A DNA stretch of 64,000 bases, taken from positions 1 to 64,000 of the forward strand of contig CAZPYA010000014.1 of assembly GCA_964590255.1 (NCBI GenBank). The letters are read 5' to 3'. Positions 18,640 through 25,982 of the stretch are shown in pieces. The stretch comes from JAKIYB01 sp964590255. GTDB taxonomy: Bacteria > Armatimonadota > Hebobacteria > CAIYQO01. Under the pieces are notes generated by a model, which saw only the letters and a program-made list of their open reading frames with translations, made no database searches and was not told the DNA's origin. Within the stretch, counting starts at the first letter, position 1. Each line of letters starts with the position of its first letter. Both the position numbers and the translations under genes were made by a program.

Positions 18640-21084
18640 CTACGGGGCTAACGGCACGGTGAGCGGCATCACGCACTCGACTTCCACCACGGCGTCGGTT
18701 GGCGCGTAGGGGATGATGTCGCCGGCAATGGCCTGGCCGTTGACGGTGAGCTGCGGGGCGGCGACGGCGGCCTGGGTGACGTGGATGCGGTAGGTGGCGC
18801 CACGGCAGACGCGGGTGATGGTCAACTCGGGCAGGTCGGCGGGGAGGCAAGGGCGGACGCGGAGGCCGGTCCACTCCGGCTTGACGCCGAGGAGGTGCTG
18901 GGTGACGGCGACGAAGTTCCACGACGCCGTGCCGGTGAGCCAGGAGTTCTTCGCCTCGCCGAAGCGCACGGCGTCTTTGCCGGCGACCATCTGCGCGTAG
19001 ACGTAGGGCTCCAGCCGGTGGATTTCGCTGATGTCTTCCACGTAGGCGGGGCAGATCTGCCGGTAATATTCCCAGGCGTATTCGCCGCGGCCGATGACCG
19101 TCTCGGCGATGATGATCCACGGGTTGTTGTGGCAGAAGATGCCGGCGTTCTCCTTGTATCCCGGCGGATAAGAGGAGATTTCGCCCAGCTCCAGGTGATA
19201 ATCGGAGTAGGCTGGGTTCTGCAGCACGATGCCGTATTTGGTGTTCAGCCGCTCGCGGACGGAGTCCAGCGCCTGCCGTGCCTGCCCCGTCTTGGCGCCG
19301 ATGCCGGCCATCACGCAGTAGCCTTGCGGCTCGATGTAGATTTTGCCTTCCTCGTTCAGATCGCTGCCCACCGGGTTGCCGAAGAAGTCGTAGGCGCGGC
19401 GGAACCACTGGCCGTCCCAGCCGTGCTCCAGCACCACGTCGGTCATCGTCGCGACGTGCGCTTCGGCGGCTTGCGCTTCGTCCTCCCGCCCCTGGTGGCG
19501 GCAGAGCGCGGCGAAGTCCGGTCCGCAGGCGACGAAGAGACCGGCGATGAAGACGGACTCGGCGGTGCGGCCCTCGCGGTTGGCGCAGCACTGGAACGAT
19601 TCGCCCGGCTGGTCAGAGAAACAGTTCAGGTTGAGGCAGTCGTTCCAGTCGGCGCGGCCGATGAGCGGCAAGCCGTGGGGCCCGAGGTTGTTCACCACAT
19701 GGTAGAAGGACGCCTTGCAGTGCTCGAAGAGGCTGGCGACCTTGTCGGAGGAGTCGAAGGTGACCGGCTCGTCGAGGATGCTCCAGTCGCCCGTTTCCTT
19801 GATATACGCGGCCACGCCGACGATGAGCCACAGCGGGTCGTCGTTGAAGCCGCTGCCCATCATGGCGTTGCCTTTGCGGGTGAGCGTCTGGTACTGGTGC
19901 CAGTTGCCGCCGTCCTCGAACTGCGTACTGGCGATGTCGAGGATGCGCTGGCGGGCGCGGGCGGGAATCTGGTGCACGAAACCGAGCAGGTCCTGGTTGG
20001 AGTCGCGGAAGCCCATGCCGCGGCCGATGCCCGACTCGAAGTACGAAGCGCTGCGCGACATATTGAAGGTGACCATGCACTGATACGGATTCCAGATATT
20101 CACCATGCGGTTGAGCTTCGCGTCGCCGCTCTCGACGGCGTAGAGGCCGAGCAGGCCGTCCCACATCGCGCGCAGCGCGGCAAAGGCGGCGTCTACCTGC
20201 TCCACGGTGGCGAAGCGGTTCATCAGCGCATGGGCGCGGGTTTTATTGATGACGCCCGGCGACTCGAATTTTTGCTCGACCGGGTTCTCGACATAGCCGA
20301 GCACGAAGACCAGCTCGCGGCTCTCGCCGGGGGCGAGGCTGATGTCCAACTGCTGCGCGGCGATGGGCGACCAGCCGCTGGCCACGGAGTTGCGGCAGGC
20401 GCCCGCCTGCACCGCCTGCGGCTCACCAGCGCCGTTATAGAGGCCGAGGAAGGTCTCGCGGTCGGTGTCGAAGCCGGCCACCGGGGCGTTCACGGTGTAG
20501 AAGGCGTAGTGGTCGCGGCGCTCGCGGTATTCCGTCTTGTGGTAAATCGTGCTCCCCTCGATCTCCACCTCGCCGATGGAGAAGTTGCGCTGGAAGTTGG
20601 CGCTGTCGTCCACGGCGTCCCACAGGCAGAACTCGAGGAAGGAAAAGAGACTGAAGGACTTCGCGGCGTCGCTCGTGTTGGTGAGCGTCACCCGATGAAT
20701 CTCACACTGCTCGCTCAGTGGCACGAAGAAGAGGACGCTGGCCCGCAGGCCGTCCTTCTCGCCGGTGATGCGCGTGTAGCCCAGGCCGTGGCGGCACTCG
20801 TAGGCGTCCAATTCGGTTTTCGTGGGCATCCATCCGGGATTCCAAATCGTCTCGCCGTCGCGGATGTAAAAGTAGCGCCCGCCGGCGTCAGTGGGCACAT
20901 TGTTGTAGCGATAACGGGTGAGGCGCCGCAGCCGGGCGTCACGATAAAACGTGTAGCCGCCGGCGGTGTTGGAGATAAGCCCGAACAGCGCCTCGCAGCC
21001 CAGGTAGTTGATCCACGGATAGGGGGTGCGCGGGGTGGTGATCACATACTCGCGCGCTTGATCGTCGAAATGACCGAATTGCAT
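18640..21084 (-). CDS. Cellobiose phosphorylase (GH94)
   Basis: 814 residues, the usual length for cellobiose phosphorylases. It cleaves cellobiose with phosphate to glucose-1-phosphate and glucose in the cytoplasm, saving ATP. The N-terminal beta-sandwich opens MQFGHFDDQAREYVITTPRT; the barrel has NPYQCMVTFNMSRSASYFESG and RGMGFRDSNQDLLGFVH. The catalytic Asp lies in IGRADWNDCLNLNCF (about 477-490), and the conserved end is GLRVRPCLP near 765. The ATG follows GGAGGCCATCC. With the GH3 enzyme it suggests growth on beta-glucans such as cellulose. The diagnostic motifs favour cellobiose over chitobiose. Confidence 0.93.
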   Translation of the reverse strand: MQFGHFDDQAREYVITTPRTPYPWINYLGCEALFGLISNTAGGYTFYRDARLRRLTRYRYNNVPTDAGGRYFYIRDGETIWNPGWMPTKTELDAYECRHGLGYTRITGEKDGLRASVLFFVPLSEQCEIHRVTLTNTSDAAKSFSLFSFLEFCLWDAVDDSANFQRNFSIGEVEIEGSTIYHKTEYRERRDHYAFYTVNAPVAGFDTDRETFLGLYNGAGEPQAVQAGACRNSVASGWSPIAAQQLDISLAPGESRELVFVLGYVENPVEQKFESPGVINKTRAHALMNRFATVEQVDAAFAALRAMWDGLLGLYAVESGDAKLNRMVNIWNPYQCMVTFNMSRSASYFESGIGRGMGFRDSNQDLLGFVHQIPARARQRILDIASTQFEDGGNWHQYQTLTRKGNAMMGSGFNDDPLWLIVGVAAYIKETGDWSILDEPVTFDSSDKVASLFEHCKASFYHVVNNLGPHGLPLIGRADWNDCLNLNCFSDQPGESFQCCANREGRTAESVFIAGLFVACGPDFAALCRHQGREDEAQAAEAHVATMTDVVLEHGWDGQWFRRAYDFFGNPVGSDLNEEGKIYIEPQGYCVMAGIGAKTGQARQALDSVRERLNTKYGIVLQNPAYSDYHLELGEISSYPPGYKENAGIFCHNNPWIIIAETVIGRGEYAWEYYRQICPAYVEDISEIHRLEPYVYAQMVAGKDAVRFGEAKNSWLTGTASWNFVAVTQHLLGVKPEWTGLRVRPCLPADLPELTITRVCRGATYRIHVTQAAVAAPQLTVNGQAIAGDIIPYAPTDAVVEVECVMPLTVPLAP

Positions 21085-21156
21085 GGATGGCCTCCAGATG
21101 GGGATGAGGGATTATTCGCCGAAGGAATGGGATTTCCTGCCAGCCCCCGTTCTCTT

Positions 21157-21183
21157 ACTCGTACTCGTGCTCGTGCTCGTACT
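21157..21183. repeat. Short CTCGTA/CTCGTG hexamer run
   Basis: About four tandem imperfect copies of ctcgtr. Shorter versions appear near 5895, 21330 and 32432, all intergenic. Confidence 0.6.
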
Positions 21184-21368
21184 ATTCGACCTGAGAAGTT
21201 ATACGAGGATCGTTGCGCGCTCCCGCGCGCGCCCTCATCCCCAACCCTTCTCCCAATCCTGGGAGAAGGGGGTACCGGAGAGGATTAATACACCGCATTA
21301 CTACTTTAGTGATGTAGTACTCGTACTCGAACAGATCGATTATTTTATACCAGCGGTGCTGGGGGCGG

Positions 21369-21455
21369 AAAAATGGTGACAGTCACGAATTACGGACGAG
21401 TGCCGACATACTTACCTGGGCTGGATACGCGTAATTCGTCACAGTCACCATTTTT
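21369..21455. repeat. Inverted-repeat element with aaaaatggtgacag ends
   Basis: Arms of 26 nt at 21369-21394 and 21430-21455 match at 24 of 26 positions as reverse complements around a 35-nt centre. The outer end is aaaaatggtgacagtcac. A single half copy occurs at 54879-54896 beside another palindromic repeat. It looks like a non-autonomous element; no transposase is present. Confidence 0.7.
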
Positions 21456-21504
21456 CTAGTATGTGGATAGCCTGGAGGACGAGACGCTGTCGAGGCGCAA
21501 CAGT

Positions 21505-21665
21505 GTGCCTACTCGGCCCCCACCCCTGGCCCCTCCCCCGCTCCGCTGCGCTGCGCAAGGGAGGGGAATGCGGAAATGACGTCACGCTTGTGAATACTCC
21601 CTTCCCTTGCGCAGCGACAGCGGAGCGGGGGGAGGGTCGGGGAGGGGGGCCGACAACGCAATCCG
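21505..21665. repeat. Inverted pair of G/C-rich modular repeats
   Basis: The left unit (core gctccgctgcgctgcgcaaggg) and the right unit in opposite orientation (cccttgcgcagcgacagcgg with a G-rich outer arm) enclose about 30 nt. The outer ends read tcggcccccacccc and ggaggggggccga. Confidence 0.75.
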
Positions 21666-21729
21666 GCATCACACACATTTCCGCCCAGCGTTTGTCTAAT
21701 GAGACAAGGCTTTTTCGCGCGCGTACAGA

Positions 21730-22269
21730 ATGAAGATTGGCATGGAGACCGAGGTGGCAGCGATCACAATTCGGGAGGCGGTGGCGGTGGATGCGGAGCG
21801 GCTGCTGGCGTATATGCGCCGGCTGCTGTCGGAGCCGGAGATCGACTTCATCATCTCCGTGGGCGAATTCACCGTGTCGGTGGAGCAGGAACGGCAGCTC
21901 ATCGAGCGCTATGCCATGATGGAGAACAGCGTCTTCCTGCTGGCGGAACAGGCTGGGAGCATCGTCGGGGTGCTGCATTGCCAGGGTGGCGGGCTGGCGG
22001 CGACGCGCCATACCACGCGCATGGCGATTTCGGTGCGGCCGGACATGCGCGACCGGGGCATCGGCTCGAAGCTGATGGCCGCCTGCGTCGCATGGGCGCG
22101 CTCGGTAGACATCATGCGGCTGGAGTTGGAAGTCTTCGCCCGCAACGCCCGCGCGGTCCACCTCTACGAGAAATTCGGCTTCCAGCACGAGGGCAATAGG
22201 CGGAAGGCCGTGCACCGGTACGGGCAGTACCACGATCTGCTGATGATGGCGATCATCCTGGGGGAATAA
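21730..22269 (+). CDS. GNAT-family N-acetyltransferase
   Basis: 179 residues. The acetyl-CoA-binding motif A reads ISVRPDMRDRGIGSKLM (about 96-112) and the C-terminal motif B ARNARAVHLYEKFGFQHEG (about 138-156), as in RimI/ribosomal-type and small-molecule GNATs. It transfers acetyl from acetyl-CoA to an amine; the substrate is unknown. The start is uncertain: no good ribosome site precedes the first ATG and a second ATG lies four codons downstream. It ends 1 nt before the ketoacyl-ACP synthase gene, so the two are co-transcribed. Confidence 0.85.
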   Translation: MKIGMETEVAAITIREAVAVDAERLLAYMRRLLSEPEIDFIISVGEFTVSVEQERQLIERYAMMENSVFLLAEQAGSIVGVLHCQGGGLAATRHTTRMAISVRPDMRDRGIGSKLMAACVAWARSVDIMRLELEVFARNARAVHLYEKFGFQHEGNRRKAVHRYGQYHDLLMMAIILGE

Positions 22270-22270
22270 G

Positions 22271-23536
22271 ATGCGGCGAGTGGTGGTCACGGGCATGGGC
22301 ATCGTCTCCTGCCTCGGCAACGATATCGAGACGGTGTGGCAAGCGTTGATCGCTGGCAACAGCGGCATCGCGCCGATGGAGCGCTGGAACCCCGACGGCC
22401 TGCGCAACCCGCGCATGGGCGAAGTGAAATCCTTCCCATGGGACGACATGCATGACGAAGCGACGCAATTCGCGTTGCATGCAGCGGGGCAGGCGTTGAC
22501 CGCGGCCGGTTTGCCTACGCGGACCCCTCCCCCCACCCCCCTCCCCGAACCGGGCGAGGGGGAGAATACCTCTCCCTACCCTCCCCTGCATGGGGAGGCA
22601 CTTGCGGCACAGACTGCCGTCGTTTCTTCTACTAATTTCGGGGGGGCGTCGGCGTGGGATCAGTATCTGGCGTGTTTGCGGGCGGGGGCGGTGGACGCGG
22701 AAACGGCGGAGCTGTTCAGCGAGTTCATCTTCAGCCGCACGGCGGAGTTAATCCGCGCGCGGCACGGGCTGGCGGGGCCGATGCGCGTGCTGTCGCTGTC
22801 CTGCTCGTCGGGCACCGTAGCCATCGGGCAGGGGCTCGACCTCATCCGGCTGGGGAAGGCCGACGCGGCGCTGTGCGAGGGGCATGACAGCCTGGCGCTG
22901 CCCAGCCTTGCGGGCCTGTCCATATTGCGCACCATCACCGCCGACGAGCTGCGCCCCTTCGACCTTCGGCGCAGCGGCACCATCTTCGGCGAGGGCAGCG
23001 GCGCGCTGCTGCTGGAGAGCCTCGACTCGGCGCAGGCGCGGGGCGCGACGATCTACGGCGAAGTGCTGGGCTACGCGGTGAACAACAACGCCTTCCACAT
23101 GACCGCCCCCGACAAAGAAGGCGCCGGCATCGTGGCTGTGCTGCGCGCGGCGCTGCGCGACGCGGGAGTGACGGGTGACGACATCGATTATGTGAACGCC
23201 CACGGCACCGGCACCGCCTACTTCGACGTCACCGAGACGAAGGCGGTGAAGACGGTGCTGGGCGACCGCGCCTACCAGATTCCCATGAGCAGCCTCAAGC
23301 CGGCCATCGGCCACATGATGGCCGCCGCCGGCAGCGCCGAAGCCATCGTCACGCTGCTGGCCATGCGCCACGGCCTCATCCCCCCCACCCTCAACCTCGA
23401 ACAACCCGACCCGGAATGCGACCTCGACTACGTGCCCGGCGAGGCGCGGCAGGCAAACATCCGCACGGCGATCTCCATCAGCAGCGGCATCGGGGGGAAT
23501 AATTCGGCGGTGGTGCTGCGCAGGTGGGAGGGGTAA
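22271..23536 (+). CDS. Beta-ketoacyl-ACP synthase (FabF/KAS II-like) with an in-frame repeat insertion
   Basis: 421 residues of the thiolase-fold KAS family, which condenses acyl groups with malonyl-ACP. The catalytic triad is present: Cys178 in LSLSCSSGTVAIGQG, His311 in VNAHGTGTAYFD and His348 in SLKPAIGHMMAAAG. The Cys context (SCSSG instead of the usual ACATG) points to a specialised branch rather than housekeeping FabF. Residues about 82-109 are encoded by an interspersed G/C-rich repeat and form a Pro/Gly/Glu-rich loop between a helix and the strand beginning TAVVSSTNFGG. The frame stays open. It is coupled to the GNAT gene upstream. No acyl carrier protein gene is adjacent. Confidence 0.87.
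   Translation: MRRVVVTGMGIVSCLGNDIETVWQALIAGNSGIAPMERWNPDGLRNPRMGEVKSFPWDDMHDEATQFALHAAGQALTAAGLPTRTPPPTPLPEPGEGENTSPYPPLHGEALAAQTAVVSSTNFGGASAWDQYLACLRAGAVDAETAELFSEFIFSRTAELIRARHGLAGPMRVLSLSCSSGTVAIGQGLDLIRLGKADAALCEGHDSLALPSLAGLSILRTITADELRPFDLRRSGTIFGEGSGALLLESLDSAQARGATIYGEVLGYAVNNNAFHMTAPDKEGAGIVAVLRAALRDAGVTGDDIDYVNAHGTGTAYFDVTETKAVKTVLGDRAYQIPMSSLKPAIGHMMAAAGSAEAIVTLLAMRHGLIPPTLNLEQPDPECDLDYVPGEARQANIRTAISISSGIGGNNSAVVLRRWEG
22515..22600. repeat. Modular G/C-rich repeat inside the KAS coding sequence
   Basis: The unit has the same C-rich arm and gaaccgggcga core as intergenic copies, followed by a second hairpin type (cctcccctgcatggggagg). It is read in frame without a stop. Confidence 0.88.
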
Positions 23537-23541
23537 CCCCG

Positions 23542-23673
23542 GTAGTCCACGTTCTTCGCGGCGCGTGTCGACGCATGGTAGATCCGGTGTGCGGTTGATG
23601 CCGTTTCCGACGATGGTGTTGTCGGGCACGGTTTCGCATTTCGGTAACACGCGCCGCAGAGGGCGCGGACCAC
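23542..23673. repeat. Palindromic element between convergent genes
   Basis: Arms of 27 nt at 23542-23568 and 23647-23673 pair at about 21 of 27 positions, including an exact gcggcgcgtgt/acacgcgccgc. It begins 5 nt after the KAS stop and ends 7 nt from the yraN stop on the other strand. It may end both transcripts, though no T-tracts are seen. Confidence 0.6.
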
Positions 23674-23680
23674 AAGAGAG

Positions 23681-24073
23681 CTATAGTCCCTCGATAAACG
23701 CCCCTTCAATATGCCGCACGTCCGTCACCCGGCCGAAGGGGGTGGCGATCACTTCCACCACGTCGTAGCGGATGGGGCAGTCGGGGATGTGGCGGAGGCG
23801 ACGGTATTGGCGGCCGGTGCGGGCGATGCGGGTCTGCTTTTCAGCGTTGACGGATTCCAGCGGGGTCATCGTCGTCTCCGAGGTGCGGGTGCGCACCTCG
23901 ACGAAGACAAGGGTGTCGCGATCGCGGGCGATGATGTCCAACTCGCCCAGCTTCGTGCGGAAGTTGCCCTCCAGGATGCGCAAGCCCCGCGCGCGCAGGT
24001 AGCGGGCGGCGTGCCGCTCGCCAAGCTGGCCGATTTGCTGGCGGGTGAGTGGGCGACGGGGCAGGAAGATCAC
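23681..24073 (-). CDS. YraN / UPF0102 family nuclease-fold protein
   Basis: 130 residues, the normal size. Family signatures are QQIGQLGERHAARYLRARG, the restriction-endonuclease-like core GELDIIARDRDTLVFVEVRTR (Glu, Asp and the Glu-Val-Arg site; the canonical Lys is Arg here), and ARTGRQYRR. It is related to Holliday-junction-resolvase-like nucleases; its cellular role is poorly defined. The GTG start follows AGAGGATGATGAC. Confidence 0.9.
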   Translation of the reverse strand: MIFLPRRPLTRQQIGQLGERHAARYLRARGLRILEGNFRTKLGELDIIARDRDTLVFVEVRTRTSETTMTPLESVNAEKQTRIARTGRQYRRLRHIPDCPIRYDVVEVIATPFGRVTDVRHIEGAFIEGL

Positions 24074-24177
24074 GTCATCATCCTCTTACACGTGCTCGAA
24101 TTAGCTAACCCGCATTATTCATGAACACATGAATAAAGCGGGCTAATGGTTTGGTTCCGGCGCAATGGGCGGCTACC

Positions 24178-24430
24178 GGCGCTTTCGCCCGGACCCCTCC
24201 CCCAGCCCCTCCCCGAACCGGGCGAGGGGAGCAGGTTTACCTGAAATATCCAACCAGAGTGCGATTACAGCATCAGCCACCCCCCTCGCCCGGTTCGGGG
24301 AGGGGCTGGAGGTGAGGGCGCGCGCGGGAGCGCGCAACACACAACAGCAGTCGGACGTCGTTGCGCGCTCCCGCGCGCGCCCTCATCCCCGGCCCTTCTC
24401 CCAATCGTGGGAGAAGGGTGAATTCTCGTA
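24178..24430. repeat. Cluster of G/C-rich modular repeats
   Basis: A direct unit (about 24188-24230, core gaaccgggcga) and an opposite unit (about 24283-24320) enclose about 50 nt. They are followed by a third type with gcgctcccgcgcgcg and the hairpin cttctcccaatcgtgggag (about 24363-24418), nearly identical to that at 21210-21275. These fill the gap between yraN and rph; no gene is seen. Confidence 0.8.
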
Positions 24431-24444
24431 TACACCCCTGGGTA

Positions 24445-25167
24445 TTATTTCAACCCTAGCACCTTCTTCTGCTCCTCGAGCAGATGCGTGATGCCGGATT
24501 CGGCGAGGTCGATGAGGTCGTTCATCTGCTCGCGGGAGAAGGGGAGGCCTTCGGCGGTGCCCTGCACTTCGACGAGTTTGAGGCTGCCGGTCATCACCAC
24601 GTTCATGTCGACGGCGGCGCGGGAGTCTTCCTCGTAGGCGAGGTCGAGCATGGGGCGGCCGTCGACGATGCCGACGCTGACGGCGGCGATGGCGTCGAAG
24701 GTGGGCATGCCGCCGCGCAGCATGTTTTTGCCCTGCATCCAGCGCAGCGCGTCGTAGAGTGCGACGAAGGCGCCGGTGATCGACGCGGTGCGCGTGCCGC
24801 CGTCGGCCTGGATGACGTCGCAGTCGATGGTGATAGTGCGCTCGCCCAGGTTGCGCGTCTCCACCACCGAGCGCAGCGCCCGGCCGATGAGCCGCTGAAT
24901 CTCCATGGTGCGGCCCGATGGGCCCTTGCTCACCTCGCGCTGCTGGCGGGTGTTGGTGGCGCGGGGCAGCATGCTGTATTCCGCCGTCACCCAGCCGCTG
25001 CCGCTATTCTTCAAGAACGGCGGCACCCGGTCCTCGACACTCGCCGTGCACAGCACCTGGGTATCTCCCAGCCAGATCATGCACGAGCCCTCGGCATGCC
25101 GCATCACCTCGCGGTCAAGCTGCACCGGGCGCAAATCCTGTTCCTGTCGTCCGTCTATTCGTACCAT
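24445..25167 (-). CDS. rph: Ribonuclease PH
   Basis: 240 residues, normal length. Phosphorolytic 3'-5' exoribonuclease that trims tRNA 3' ends. Signatures: VRIDGRQEQDLRPVQL at the start, VTAEYSMLPRATNTRQQRE (about 60-78), SGRTMEIQRLIGRALRSVV with the phosphate-binding Arg, and TIDCDVIQADGGTRTASITG (about 112-131) with the catalytic Asp. The ATG at 25167 opens the conserved N-terminus; the ribosome site is weak. It stands alone between a repeat cluster and hicBA. Confidence 0.97.
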   Translation of the reverse strand: MVRIDGRQEQDLRPVQLDREVMRHAEGSCMIWLGDTQVLCTASVEDRVPPFLKNSGSGWVTAEYSMLPRATNTRQQREVSKGPSGRTMEIQRLIGRALRSVVETRNLGERTITIDCDVIQADGGTRTASITGAFVALYDALRWMQGKNMLRGGMPTFDAIAAVSVGIVDGRPMLDLAYEEDSRAAVDMNVVMTGSLKLVEVQGTAEGLPFSREQMNDLIDLAESGITHLLEEQKKVLGLK

Positions 25168-25220
25168 AATTTCTATACTTCGCTGACTTGGGGGGCTTAC
25201 CTGCCGCAAAACGAAGCGAA

Positions 25221-25628
25221 TTACGCCGACTTCTTCACCCCCAGCACATCCTTCAACGCCGACTGCAGCAACTGCGAGAAGTTGACGTGCTGTTCGTCGG
25301 CCAGTTGCTTCAGCCAGCGAGGCATCGTGACAGTGGTCTTCACCGCCTGGCTTTCGCGATCCTGACGGGCAAGGAGCATGTTGGCGCGGATGAGCACCAC
25401 CGCCTGGTTCTCGGCGGGGTGCAGATCATGCACTGGTGTTGGAGCCGGGATGGCATCCTCGTCCTCCTCCATGATCGCCAGATACCCTTGCAACGCATCC
25501 TGCGCCATGAGGAAAGCGTCGTCTTCGGTATCACCGCAGGTGAGACACCCCGGCAAATCGGGAAACTCCACCGAGATGCCGTCGTCGTCGTATGTAAAAA
25601 TCGCCGGATAGATATATTTATCTGACAT
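25221..25628 (-). CDS. hicB: HicB family antitoxin
   Basis: 135 residues. The N-terminal HicB fold reads YPAIFTYDDDGISVEFPDLPGCLTCGDT with EDDAFLMAQDALQGYL, the RNase-H-like partial fold that binds HicA. The C-terminal part (about 95-135, VKTTVTMPRWLKQLADEQ then a helical tail) is a ribbon-helix-helix-type DNA-binding segment, expected for autoregulation. The ATG lies 14 nt after the hicA stop, so the two form an operon in toxin-antitoxin order. Confidence 0.9.
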   Translation of the reverse strand: MSDKYIYPAIFTYDDDGISVEFPDLPGCLTCGDTEDDAFLMAQDALQGYLAIMEEDEDAIPAPTPVHDLHPAENQAVVLIRANMLLARQDRESQAVKTTVTMPRWLKQLADEQHVNFSQLLQSALKDVLGVKKSA

Positions 25629-25642
25629 GATGCCCCCGTGCG

Positions 25643-25831
25643 CTACTTTAGTTGCGCCTGCTTGAGAATCGCGTTCACCGTGCCTTTCGGCAGTGACTTT
25701 TTCGGATGAGGGATGGTAACGATTCCCGGCTTGATCGGGTGCTTGAAATGGTGATGACTCCCAACAATTCGTCGTAGATACCAACCGTCAGCCGTGACCA
25801 TTTTGATGAGATCATCTGAGCTTGTATCCAT
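25643..25831 (-). CDS. hicA: HicA family mRNA interferase toxin
   Basis: 62 residues, normal for HicA. The double-stranded-RNA-binding-like fold carries the catalytic His in VGSHHHFKHP; IPHPKKSLPKGTVNAILKQA completes the family signature. HicA cleaves mRNA and tmRNA and is neutralised by HicB. The ATG at 25831 is preferred over a GTG four codons upstream because GGGGGAGG precedes it. The upstream region is A/T-rich (about 25845-25880), as expected for its own promoter. Confidence 0.92.
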   Translation of the reverse strand: MDTSSDDLIKMVTADGWYLRRIVGSHHHFKHPIKPGIVTIPHPKKSLPKGTVNAILKQAQLK

Positions 25832-25982
25832 TGCCTCCCCCACTCAACACATATAATAACACATACTTACTCTATTGTCGATAATGCAGCCATGGCTGGG
25901 CCCTCTCAGCAGGGAAATAACAATCTGAACGCGAATTCACCCTGTGACGAGTCATAGCCATATCCCCGAGGAAGAGGTTCCC

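Larger units (their letters stand above)
21085..21729. other. Repeat-rich intergenic region without a gene
   Basis: 645 nt between divergent genes. It holds a CTCGTA/CTCGTG run, a G/C-rich repeat with a cgctcccgcgcgcg lead (about 21205-21275), an inverted-repeat element (21369-21455) and an inverted pair of modular repeats (21505-21665). I see no convincing coding sequence. Confidence 0.6.

Noticed and set aside
18781..21288. An 835-codon open frame on the plus strand, opposite cellobiose phosphorylase
   Set aside because: It lacks any recognisable domain, is Val/Ala/Asp/Gly-rich in shadow style, and lies antisense to a full-length, well-conserved gene.
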